DNA of 62,315 nt from Candidatus Scalindua sp. (lineage in GTDB: Bacteria; Planctomycetota; Brocadiia; Brocadiales; Scalinduaceae). This document shows positions 43,222 through 51,071 of the stretch, in pieces (within the stretch, counting starts at the first letter, position 1; each line of letters starts with the position of its first letter). Position numbers and translations under genes: made by a program. The notes under the pieces were generated by a model. That model saw only the letters and a program-made list of their open reading frames with translations. It ran no database searches and was not told the origin of the DNA. The stretch covers positions 1-62,315 of the forward strand of contig JAIQZU010000038.1 in the NCBI GenBank assembly GCA_021776915.1. The letters are read 5' to 3'.

Positions 43222-44343
43222 TTACATAATTATGAGATCTGCATGAAGAGCACCCGCTTTGTGTATTGCTTGAAAGATTGCCATAAGATCTCTTGGTGTT
43301 ACGCCAAGAACGTTTAATGCGCGTGCTATTTCAGAAATATTTACACCATCCGGTATTATATGTAGTTTTGCTTCCTCTTCTACTACATCTATGGTTGTAC
43401 GATCTAATTCCTTCGTGGTTGCACTTGTCGGGGCAAAGGATCCAGGCTGAGATGCTTCTGTTTTCTCACCTATTGTTATCGTGAGGCTGCCATGTGCAAT
43501 CGCTACAGTAGAAATCTTGACATTTTCTCCGGCAACAATTGTTCCTGTTCTCTCGTTGATGACGACTCTGGCAACGGCATCCGGAGTAATAGGCAACTCT
43601 TCTAACTTAGAGATAAATTGTGTTATTCTGTCCATTGTTCTGAATTCCTGTGGGGGTGTTATTCTTACTTCTGCAGCGCTTACGGCCTGTGCAGAATCAG
43701 GATATATTGCATTAATAATTTCCATTAAACGAAGCGATGTAGTAAAATCGCTTTCATGCAGGCCTAACGTAATTGAGTTTTCATGAAAAATATGAACTGG
43801 TATTTCCTTTTCAATTAATGCTCCCTTCGGAATATTGGCTGTTGTTGCTACGTTTTTTCTCGTATCAGCTGCTTTCCCACCTACATTAAACCCGCCTCCG
43901 ATGGATAGCGGTCCCTGCGCAACTGCATAGACCTCATTGTCTACTCCCTGAAGTGTTGTGTGAACAAGCACACCGCCTTCCAGACTTTTTGAATCTCCTA
44001 TAGATGATACGAGTATATCCATTCTGTCTCCGGGCTTGGCAAATGGACGGATTTTTGCCGTAACCAGGACACTTGCAATATTTTTTGAATCGAAATCAGC
44101 AATCGTTATTACTACGCCAAGTTTCTCGAATACGTTCTTTGCCATATTCTTTGTGAAATCAATTTTGTCTCCTGATCCCTGTAACCCGATTACGAGTCCA
44201 TAACCGAATAAGAAGTTGTCTCTAACACCCTGTACGTATGCAATGTCTTTAATGCGTGTAGTTATGCTTCCGTGTATAGGTGTAAACGATGTGATGAAAC
44301 AAGTTGAGATTAATACAATAATGCTTAATAAATATCGAAACAT
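43222..44343 (-). CDS. flgI: Flagellar P-ring protein FlgI
   Basis: The protein has 373 aa with an N-terminal signal sequence (LSIIVLISTCFITSFTPIHG). IKDIAYVQGVRDNFLFGYGL, GLQGSGDKIDFTKNM and PGDRMDILVSSIGDSKSLEGG are strong P-ring motifs. NALGVTPRDLMAIFQAIHKAGALHADL closes the protein. It forms the ring around the rod in the peptidoglycan layer. A candidate sigma-54 promoter is 60-75 bp upstream, after a terminator that follows flgH. Confidence 0.95.
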   Translation of the reverse strand: MFRYLLSIIVLISTCFITSFTPIHGSITTRIKDIAYVQGVRDNFLFGYGLVIGLQGSGDKIDFTKNMAKNVFEKLGVVITIADFDSKNIASVLVTAKIRPFAKPGDRMDILVSSIGDSKSLEGGVLVHTTLQGVDNEVYAVAQGPLSIGGGFNVGGKAADTRKNVATTANIPKGALIEKEIPVHIFHENSITLGLHESDFTTSLRLMEIINAIYPDSAQAVSAAEVRITPPQEFRTMDRITQFISKLEELPITPDAVARVVINERTGTIVAGENVKISTVAIAHGSLTITIGEKTEASQPGSFAPTSATTKELDRTTIDVVEEEAKLHIIPDGVNISEIARALNVLGVTPRDLMAIFQAIHKAGALHADLIIM

Positions 44344-44405
44344 AGATTCATTCCTTGAACATGATTAATGTGATTTGTGTGCAACATAAGCCGTCTTGTA
44401 AAATA

Positions 44406-44419
44406 GCAATATTTATACC
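44406..44419 (-). promoter_or_regulatory. Candidate sigma-54 promoter P8
   Basis: The minus strand reads TTTTTGGTATAAATATTGCT: GG-N10-GC with a consensus TTGCT -12 box, but the -24 box lacks the usual C after GG. The leader to flgI would be ~51 nt. A weak upstream-element-like stretch lies at 44523-44550. Confidence 0.5.
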
Positions 44420-44574
44420 AAAAACATATTAATTATATTTGTTATTAAGGCCTTATTGAGAAGTGACTTATGAAGCTGCCGGATTGTGTGTCTCTGCAAG
44501 GCAGAAAGTGCGGTAGTTAATTTTTACACATGATGTCTATTTTTTCCCTATTGAGATGTTTTCTATACAGATAC

Positions 44575-44613
44575 AAAAAGAGGGAGGATAGATTTATCCA
44601 CCCTCCCTCTTTT
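44575..44613 (-). terminator. Rho-independent terminator after flgH
   Basis: On the minus strand AAGAGGGAGG pairs with CCTCCCTCTT, with an inner GGATA/TATCC helix, and TTTTTG follows. It lies ~55 bp past the flgH stop. Confidence 0.75.
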
Positions 44614-44667
44614 AGCAATGAAGCATTTTTAGTTTAATACGTTGTTATGCCTGTATCCAGTGTTAGT

Positions 44668-45333
44668 TTAGAATGGCCAGAGCATATCTTTTACTCTATG
44701 GTACCAGCCTTTTGACCCTGCTCTGGTCAACCAGCCCTTTCCGTCAAGTCCAAATTTTACGTTTGACATCTTGCTTGATTGTATTGTGTTACTGGTAGTT
44801 ATGTCGATTGGCCTGGCTATGCCCGTAAGTTTCAAGGTATACTGCTCTTTGTTGACTTTTACATTTCTTTTGCCTTCAAGGGCAAGATTACCATTGTCAA
44901 GTACTTCTACTACCATTGCCGTAATTGTTACAGATACTGATCTGTCGACATCGTTGGACCCTCCACCACTGAAGGCGGAGGTGTAATCAGTTGCAAATGT
45001 GTTAGCCGCTCTATCTTCCTGGATTTTTGCATTACGTCCGCTTGATAGTGCATGTCGGAGGCCTGTCATGAAATTGTCATTGTCAATAGACCCTGAAGCT
45101 GAGTTTGAATTATCAGTGGTATTTGTTTCTGTATTGAGGATATTAGCTGTTTCTGTGACTACTACTGTAACAATGTCTCCGACCCTTTTACCTCTATTAT
45201 CATCGAAAAGATTATAGTTTACGGTAACCCTTTTTCTCCATAATGAATCTGCAAGGACGCTATCACATACCACAGCAAAGATGCTTATCGTTACAATAAA
45301 TATAAGGATGATAGTTTTATAAAACTTTGTCAT
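44668..45333 (-). CDS. flgH: Flagellar L-ring protein FlgH
   Basis: The protein has 221 aa. YNLFDDNRGKRVGDIVTVVVTET, VVEVLDNGNLALEGKRNVKVN and ITTSNTIQSSKMSNVKFGLDG are FlgH motifs. The signal peptide ends ...AVVCDSVLADS. The only Cys lacks a regular lipobox (valine at -1), so the ring may not be lipidated by the standard route; cleavage after VLA is an alternative. It has a GAGGAG ribosome site. It forms the outer-membrane ring, confirming a diderm cell. It lies 193 bp after flgA. Confidence 0.93.
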   Translation of the reverse strand: MTKFYKTIILIFIVTISIFAVVCDSVLADSLWRKRVTVNYNLFDDNRGKRVGDIVTVVVTETANILNTETNTTDNSNSASGSIDNDNFMTGLRHALSSGRNAKIQEDRAANTFATDYTSAFSGGGSNDVDRSVSVTITAMVVEVLDNGNLALEGKRNVKVNKEQYTLKLTGIARPIDITTSNTIQSSKMSNVKFGLDGKGWLTRAGSKGWYHRVKDMLWPF

Positions 45334-45526
45334 TTGAGCTCCTCTTTCATAACTTTAGCAGGGGCGTATTGTCGTGCCTTATGCAGATTCGCCGTGGAGA
45401 ACACCTACGCCACTACACTCTAAATTTAGTTGCCTGTCCGGTTTCACCATTCAAGCTGGCGGCATTGCCGCATGTTGTTTATCCGTGTCCAAAACTGAGA
45501 TATTGCTCTATGAACTTACGTAATCT

Positions 45527-46528
45527 TTAGAATGCTACTAGGACTCTGTCCGAATCTATAATTTCACCATAAAGTATCTTCTTTGAATCCAGGTTCTTTA
45601 CCTTTATGACCTCGCCTGTGTATCCAGTTTGTTGTGCCAGCCCTTTGGTAACAATTTTAAAGCCACTTGCCTTAATGAGTAATTTTACAACACTGCCCTG
45701 TTTTATTGTCGGGGGCGTCTCAACCATATCTTCAGTAAGTATAGTATATGGCAGTATTGATACGGCTGCTGTCTTGCCTGTCAGTTTGTCTCTGCTGGAA
45801 AAGGCCAAGCCGCGTATTTTTGTAGTTTCCCTTCTGGCCATGAATACGTTTTCTTTCGTTAATTGATTGTTGCGGGCTATTTTTCTCTTTGCAATAACGA
45901 CATATTCAAATACCCTGACTTTAAAATAAACCGGTATTTTGAAATATCTCATACCGTTTGAGGATGCGCTGACTATTAATTCAATATTCCCCCTGTCTTT
46001 GCTCGTGTCCACAAGTGAGACATCAAAATTAATTTTATCTCTTCTGCTTGGTATCCATTGGTCACCGGGCAATCTTACTAATTCTACAGTGGCTTCTCTG
46101 TCTGTTACCGGCAGAAAATTTAGTAAACATTCTTTTGCTTTTTGTGAGATTTCAAGGCCGGTTACCTTTGTTGATTCGACTGAAACTTCTACTGAGTTGG
46201 CATTAGTAAAGGTCACGTCCGATACATTAACGTTTGAAGAATTCAAACGCATCTTCATAAAATCTTTATTTATCCTTCTGACATTGTTTGGCCATGGCGT
46301 CCTTCCAATCTCAATGTCATTGATTTTGTTTACCAGTTTTACATCATCACCGGTTATAGTAGAGATATCACGGAATGTGATTGTTTTCTCTTCCAATGTA
46401 ACATTATCCATTAAATTTACTTCAATCTTGCTTGCCTGCCGTGCCAGCGGCTCAGGCAGGCCGGCTAAAATGTCAGGTATTAATATGAACGTGCTTAGAA
46501 TAAGAATCAAAAATATTCTGACTTTCAT
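45527..46528 (-). CDS. flgA: Flagellar P-ring assembly chaperone FlgA
   Basis: The protein has 333 aa, longer than enterobacterial FlgA (219 aa) but of the two-part plan seen in other phyla. It has a signal peptide (RIFLILILSTFILIPDILA), an N-terminal region of unclear fold, then the SAF-like C-terminal domain: VVIAKRKIARNNQLTKENV, GKTAAVSILPYTILTEDM and QQTGYTGEVIKVKNLDSKKI. It helps polymerise FlgI. A GC palindrome (46434-46461) lies in the codons just after the signal peptide. AAAGGAGAG precedes the start. Confidence 0.88.
   Translation of the reverse strand: MKVRIFLILILSTFILIPDILAGLPEPLARQASKIEVNLMDNVTLEEKTITFRDISTITGDDVKLVNKINDIEIGRTPWPNNVRRINKDFMKMRLNSSNVNVSDVTFTNANSVEVSVESTKVTGLEISQKAKECLLNFLPVTDREATVELVRLPGDQWIPSRRDKINFDVSLVDTSKDRGNIELIVSASSNGMRYFKIPVYFKVRVFEYVVIAKRKIARNNQLTKENVFMARRETTKIRGLAFSSRDKLTGKTAAVSILPYTILTEDMVETPPTIKQGSVVKLLIKASGFKIVTKGLAQQTGYTGEVIKVKNLDSKKILYGEIIDSDRVLVAF
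46434..46461. repeat. REP-like palindrome inside flgA
   Basis: GCCTGCC and GGCAGGC form 7-bp arms around 14 nt. They encode LPEPLARQA near the mature N terminus of FlgA. The element is GC-rich against AT-rich surroundings, so an inserted element is plausible. Confidence 0.45.
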
Positions 46529-46574
46529 TACTGCTCTCCTTTAGAGTACGAGTTGTGAAGATTCATATTATTAA

Positions 46575-47360
46575 TTACGACGTAATACGGTTTGTAGTTT
46601 GTAACATGTCGTCACTTGCTTTAATTGCCCTTGAGCTTGTTTCGTATGCCCTTTGTGCCACGATGAGGTTTACCAATTCAGTCACAACCTCCACATTTGA
46701 ACTTTCACGAAATCCCTGCATAATCTCCCCAATTCCGGTTTGCCCCGGCGTCCCTGTTGTCGCAGTGCCTGATGCGGTTGTTTCCCTGTAAAGATTTTTC
46801 CCCATGCTTTCCAGACCTGCCGGATTAGCAAATGTCGCAAGGGTTATTGTACCTGTAGCTTGACTGCTCCCATCTGCGCCTTGGGTAGAAACGGTTCCGT
46901 CTGATCCAATGCTGATGCCTACTGCGTCAGCTGTAATTGAGATTGTGGGTTCAAGTTTAAGGCCTTCAGAGTTTACCACCTCTCCGGCACTGTTAAGATG
47001 AAAGGTGCCATCACGTGTGTAGACAACCGTTCCATCAGGGTGTGTTATCTGAAAGAATCCCTTTCCCTGTATGGCCATGTCCAGTGTTCTGCCGGTATTT
47101 TCAGGAACACCTTGAGTAAATACTTTATTGGTTGATACAACACGGACTCCGCTACCAATCTGCAGACCGGTTGGCGTTTCTACTCCTTGGGCAGATTCTG
47201 AACCTGCAGGTACAAATTTATCGTATAATAAATCCTGGAAATTAGCCTGTACCCGTTTATATCCTGTTGTATTAACATTGGCCAGATTATTTGATATAAC
47301 ATCAAGGAGGAACTGGTGTGCCTTCATACCTGTTGCACTTGTATATAATGCTTTCATCAT
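46575..47360 (-). CDS. flgG: Flagellar distal rod protein FlgG
   Basis: The protein has 261 aa, the usual length. ALYTSATGMKAHQFLLDVIS, NNLANVNTTGYKR, MAIQGKGFFQI and the C-terminal MQGFRESSNVEVVTELVNLI match FlgG closely. It forms the distal rod. The first codons are ATG ATG; GGAGAC lies upstream. It lies between flgF and flgA, the common order in several phyla. Confidence 0.95.
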   Translation of the reverse strand: MMKALYTSATGMKAHQFLLDVISNNLANVNTTGYKRVQANFQDLLYDKFVPAGSESAQGVETPTGLQIGSGVRVVSTNKVFTQGVPENTGRTLDMAIQGKGFFQITHPDGTVVYTRDGTFHLNSAGEVVNSEGLKLEPTISITADAVGISIGSDGTVSTQGADGSSQATGTITLATFANPAGLESMGKNLYRETTASGTATTGTPGQTGIGEIMQGFRESSNVEVVTELVNLIVAQRAYETSSRAIKASDDMLQTTNRITS

Positions 47361-47420
47361 GATTCTTGTCTCCTTTACTAAATTAGTTTAAGTATTAATA
47401 TGGTCTTGTATGATTACATG

Positions 47421-48134
47421 TTAAATTGATTGATTGCTGATTAAACGCTCCATTAAGTCACTGAAAGTCTTTATGACATTATTACTTGCTTCATAACTCC
47501 TCATGTTAGTTATCATATCAACCATTTCCATAACAACATTTACGTTCGACCTTTCCAGGTAACCCTGTGCAACTCTGTATTTTACATCCGCAGCATCGTT
47601 TATAATTTCTAAAGGTGCTGTAAACGTAGAATCACCTGTTGGGACAAGTTTACTAAGGTCTGTAAAGTGAGTAATTATCAATTTTCCTATATCTTTACCG
47701 TCTACCTTGACTACCCCTTTGTTATCTATTACTATTTCACTGCCGCCCTTGGGGATTATTATCGGGCCACTTTGTCCCAATAATTTTGAACCGGTGTCGG
47801 TTATTATTTCACCATTGCTTGAAAGCTGGAATTGTCCATTCCTCGTATATCTCATGCCTTTGTCTGTATCCAGAGTAAATAACCCGTCACCGTCTATGGA
47901 TATGTCTAGGCTGTTACCTGTGTAAGTAAGATTGCCGTTAGATTGATCAACGCCATAGTTTGTCTGAAGGCTGCTTGTTTCCACCCCATCAGCTTCTGTC
48001 AGAATAGTTTTGAAAGAGATGGTATTCTTTTTAAAACCGACAGTGTTGGCATTTGCGAGATTCCTTGCTATAACTTCCTGTACATTGGCATAAGCATCCA
48101 GTCCTGAGGCTGCCAACTCAATTCCGTCAATCAT
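47421..48134 (-). CDS. flgF: Flagellar proximal rod protein FlgF
   Basis: The protein has 237 aa. ASGLDAYANVQEVIARNLAN, ANTVGFKKNTISF, DISIDGDGLFTLDTDKG and the C-terminal VAQGYLERSNVNVVMEMVDMI are those of a rod/hook-family protein. Its position before flgG and its length identify FlgF. It is the first gene under sigma-54 promoter P6, with AAAGG before the start. Confidence 0.9.
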   Translation of the reverse strand: MIDGIELAASGLDAYANVQEVIARNLANANTVGFKKNTISFKTILTEADGVETSSLQTNYGVDQSNGNLTYTGNSLDISIDGDGLFTLDTDKGMRYTRNGQFQLSSNGEIITDTGSKLLGQSGPIIIPKGGSEIVIDNKGVVKVDGKDIGKLIITHFTDLSKLVPTGDSTFTAPLEIINDAADVKYRVAQGYLERSNVNVVMEMVDMITNMRSYEASNNVIKTFSDLMERLISNQSI

Positions 48135-48289
48135 GTTTAACCTTTCTATTAGTATTTATTAACATGGTTGTGATAGGTACATCTCTTGTAGTGAGTATTC
48201 CAGATTGTATTTTTAATAATTGCCCAGACATTTCGAAGTTGTTTGAGAGAAAAGATTTAAAATAACCTGATAGTTGCGTTCTTATGTAT

Positions 48290-48303
48290 GCTATCTTTAT
48301 GCC
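48290..48303 (-). promoter_or_regulatory. Sigma-54 promoter P6
   Basis: The minus strand reads TTTTTGGCATAAAGATAGC with GG-N10-GC spacing. It drives flgF-flgG-flgA-flgH with a ~144-nt leader. Confidence 0.7.
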
Positions 48304-48452
48304 AAAAAAGAATTTAAAGTAAATAAATAAAAATATTTTTTAAGAATGTCGTAATGCTTTGTATTTTGGTCGTTTAGATTAATCATATTATTGGATTTAG
48401 AGAAATGTTGTTCGTTGGAATTCTGAGTTGCTTAAATATCTACGACAATTTT

Positions 48453-48480
48453 TTCCACATTTTGTAGAAAAACCTTCCCC
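48453..48480 (-). promoter_or_regulatory. Putative enhancer-binding-protein site for P6
   Basis: TTCCACATTTTGTAGAAAAA followed by CCTTCCCC matches the shared element. Its centre is ~176 bp from the -12 GC. Confidence 0.5.
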
Positions 48481-48553
48481 ATACGAGTTACTGGTTGTGA
48501 GTTGCAGTAAATGAAGGATGGATGCAGACCGCTACTTTGCGGCCGGAAAGACT

Positions 48554-48596
48554 AACCTGAATTGAGCAAATTATCATAAATCGCTCAATTCAGGTT
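48554..48596 (-). terminator. Hairpin terminator after flgE
   Basis: Perfect 14-bp arms, AACCTGAATTGAGC and GCTCAATTCAGGTT, around a 15-nt loop, just past the flgE stop. There is no long T-run, so termination strength is uncertain. One arm plus flank recurs at 60313-60330. Confidence 0.6.
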
Positions 48597-48613
48597 TGAG
48601 GTATTTAGTTTGA

Positions 48614-50641
48614 TTATCTTACTATACTAACCAATTCCTGCAGTACCTCATCAGTTGTCGTTATAGTACGTGCATTTGCCTGGAAGGCTCTCTGGGCAAC
48701 TATTAACTTTGTGAACTCTTCTGCTATATCAACGTTAGAAGATTCTAAGACGCCACTGACAATAGCGCCAACCCTACCGGAGAGAGCGGTCTTAAGAATT
48801 GCTTGACCTGAACTCAGGGTTGGGAGAAAAGCATTATTTCCTTCATTGGACAAGCCTGCTGGATTGCTGAAGGTTGCCAGTTGAAGTTGGCCTATATCCT
48901 GGGTTTGTCCGTTTGTAAATAACGCTACAACTTTCCCATCTGAGTTTACTGTAGTCGATGAAAAAAAACCTTCTCCATTGCCATCCTGGTCAGTTGCTGC
49001 GGCAGATCCGGTACCACCAAATTGGGTCAGACCAGCGAACGCATTTGCTGTGCCGAAGTCAAGGGTTATCGTCTGTGTACTTCCATCTTTATAGGTCACT
49101 GTTAGGGTTGATGCCCCTGTAGTAGATGCAAATGAACCGTTACTGTTAAAGGTTATAGACGTAAGAGCATCAGTGACAGAACCATCTTTGGCTGCCATAG
49201 TTGGTGTTAAATCCCATGTGTTACTGGCTGTTTTTTCAAAATGAAGGGCAACCAGAAAAGATGAACCACGGGTATCAAATATTGGTATGGTAGTAGAGTA
49301 TACGTCTCCACTTCCTGTAGTATTGATAGCATAATTAGGATGAGTAGTAGCGCCGGTGTTTCCTGTGGCATCGGAGATGGTCAGCGTGAGCTCTGAAGCA
49401 CCTGGAGGATCTGCTGTGAGGGTAAGAAATCCACTTGAATCAATCGTTGCTGCAGCTGTGCCATAATTATCTGTGATAAAGGTTCTAAGGGCGCCAAGTG
49501 TTGTGCCGTCCTGGCCGGTTCCGGTTCCATATGTGAAGGTTTTGGTAACGTCTGAGCCATTATGCTCTGTACCGACTATGCTGATCTTGTCTCCTGCAAC
49601 ATAATCTGTTGTATTGACTGAAAGGTCATTCAGGTCAGCAACAGCCATTGAATCAGTCATTACACTCGTATCATTAGCGTTGTTTGAAAAAGCCGCGGAA
49701 ACAGTTAAGCTCGTATCTGATGCAATTGCTGAAATTGTTCTTGTTTCTCCTGAAACAGTTATCTGATCACCAACAGCCAGTTCTTTTGTAAAGAGAGTGC
49801 CTACCCCGGTGACTGTTGTAGATGCCGCGGGGTCAATTGAGCCGGTCAGTACTCCAACACCAGCAGTTAGTGCCGTATCATTACCGGTGTCTGTAAAAGC
49901 CGTTTCAACAGTTAAAGCCGTATCGCTTGTAATTGTAGCGACTTTTCTTATCTCTCCGTTAACGTTTATCTTGTCACCAACCGCCAATTCAGTTGTAAAG
50001 GCAGTACCTACTCCAGTAACTGATGTAGAAGCTGTAGGGTCAATTGAACCGGTCAGTGTACGTGTAGTCCCTGTTCCAGTTACTGCATACGCACTGGCGG
50101 TCTGAATAATGTGGTTAATTGCTCCTGATGTAAATTCAGCGTTTAAATTTCCTTTTATATCAGTAGTAGCTGTAGCCTTTCCAGCTACAGTCTGGTTTAC
50201 CGGGATGTTTATAGCGTTTCCCGAAACACCTTTTACTTTAAGGCCGGTACCGGAGTCAACAAGGTCATTACTTTTATCCACATTAAATGCGCCTACCCTT
50301 GTGAAAGAATCCTGAAAACCGTCTGTAAGAATAAAGAAGCCATCACCCTGTATTGCAAGGTCAAGCGGACGTCCGGTAGGTGCTAAATTTCCCTGAGAGA
50401 AATCCCTGTCAACGCTTGATACCCTGGTACCGCTACCAACTTGTATTGGATTTATACCACCGATTCCGCCGGTTGGTGCCAGAGCTGGCTTTAAAGTTGA
50501 TGTCAATTCATTGGCAAAGCTTACACGTGATGCCTTGAAACCAGATGTGTTTAAGTTGGCCAGATTATCTCCGATTACGTTTAATGATGTTTGTGAAGAC
50601 TTTAAACCTGATATACCTGCGAATAGTGATGATGAACCCAT
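48614..50641 (-). CDS. flgE: Flagellar hook protein FlgE
   Basis: The protein has 675 aa, long for a hook protein (typically 400-450). The N terminus SGLKSSQTSLNVIGDNLANL, NTSGFKASRVSFANE, the middle LDLAIQGDGFFIL and the C terminus LESSNVDIAEEFTKLIVAQR are those of FlgE. Residues ~196-330 are two tandem ~66-aa repeats (SVTGVGTAFTTELAVGDKI and SDTALTVETAF type) not found in ordinary hook proteins. Further Thr/Gly-rich sequence fills the outer domain. It lies 33 bp downstream of flgD with a good AAGGGG ribosome site. The surplus domain would face outward on the hook. Confidence 0.93.
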   Translation of the reverse strand: MGSSSLFAGISGLKSSQTSLNVIGDNLANLNTSGFKASRVSFANELTSTLKPALAPTGGIGGINPIQVGSGTRVSSVDRDFSQGNLAPTGRPLDLAIQGDGFFILTDGFQDSFTRVGAFNVDKSNDLVDSGTGLKVKGVSGNAINIPVNQTVAGKATATTDIKGNLNAEFTSGAINHIIQTASAYAVTGTGTTRTLTGSIDPTASTSVTGVGTAFTTELAVGDKINVNGEIRKVATITSDTALTVETAFTDTGNDTALTAGVGVLTGSIDPAASTTVTGVGTLFTKELAVGDQITVSGETRTISAIASDTSLTVSAAFSNNANDTSVMTDSMAVADLNDLSVNTTDYVAGDKISIVGTEHNGSDVTKTFTYGTGTGQDGTTLGALRTFITDNYGTAAATIDSSGFLTLTADPPGASELTLTISDATGNTGATTHPNYAINTTGSGDVYSTTIPIFDTRGSSFLVALHFEKTASNTWDLTPTMAAKDGSVTDALTSITFNSNGSFASTTGASTLTVTYKDGSTQTITLDFGTANAFAGLTQFGGTGSAAATDQDGNGEGFFSSTTVNSDGKVVALFTNGQTQDIGQLQLATFSNPAGLSNEGNNAFLPTLSSGQAILKTALSGRVGAIVSGVLESSNVDIAEEFTKLIVAQRAFQANARTITTTDEVLQELVSIVR
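49652..50056 (-). repeat. Two tandem ~200-bp repeats in flgE
   Basis: The two units encode LTGSIDP-AS-VTGVGT-FT-ELAVGD and then I-SDT-LTV--AF. They remain similar at protein level but have diverged in sequence. A related unit lies in flgK at 41098-41280. Confidence 0.75.
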
Positions 50642-50674
50642 CGTTCACCCCTTTCTAAAAAAATGTTTGAAAAA

Positions 50675-51058
50675 TTAATTGTTTTCAAATATTCCAGTTA
50701 TATTTGATATTGGAATTTCTCTGTTTTGTATTATGACTGATGTTGTGCCGTCCGTTATCTTGGAGCCTTGTATTACTCCCTCGCTGGTGTCTCCGAAAGT
50801 AGTATCGACATATGTGGCCTTCTTCCCGATTAAATCACCTCCTCCTAATAATTGCTGAAATTTGAATTCATCTTCAAATGAAGTATTAAGGTTGGTAAGC
50901 TGTTCAACCGAACTGAACTGCGCCAGTTGTGCTATGAATTCATGTCCTTTTAAAGGGTCAAGGGGACTCTGGTTCTTCAGTTGTGCTACAAACAGCTTCA
51001 AAAATTCATCTTTATTGACTGCCGAGCTGGCAACGCCACCTACGCTGGAAACTGCCAT
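50675..51058 (-). CDS. flgD: Flagellar hook-capping protein FlgD
   Basis: The protein has 127 aa, short compared with FlgD of enterobacteria (~230). KDEFLKLFVAQLKNQSPLDP followed by LKGHEFIAQLAQFSSVEQL is the conserved N-terminal FlgD domain. The C-terminal immunoglobulin-like part is absent or reduced; LLGGDLIGKKATYVDT and VIIQNREIPISNITGI remain. It scaffolds hook polymerisation. AAAGGAG precedes the start. It lies between fliK and flgE as in many genomes. Confidence 0.92.
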   Translation of the reverse strand: MAVSSVGGVASSAVNKDEFLKLFVAQLKNQSPLDPLKGHEFIAQLAQFSSVEQLTNLNTSFEDEFKFQQLLGGGDLIGKKATYVDTTFGDTSEGVIQGSKITDGTTSVIIQNREIPISNITGIFENN

Positions 51059-51071
51059 ATCAAACTCCTTT

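Larger units (their letters stand above)
44344..44667. other. Intergenic region between flgH and flgI
   Basis: This 324-bp gap has a terminator for the flgF-flgH unit (44575-44613) and a candidate sigma-54 promoter for flgI (44406-44419). It separates the flagellar genes into two transcription units. No gene is seen. Confidence 0.6.
48135..48613. other. Intergenic region between flgE and flgF
   Basis: This 479-bp gap contains sigma-54 promoter P6 (48290-48303), its upstream element (48453-48480) and a perfect hairpin after flgE (48554-48596). No gene is visible. Confidence 0.65.
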
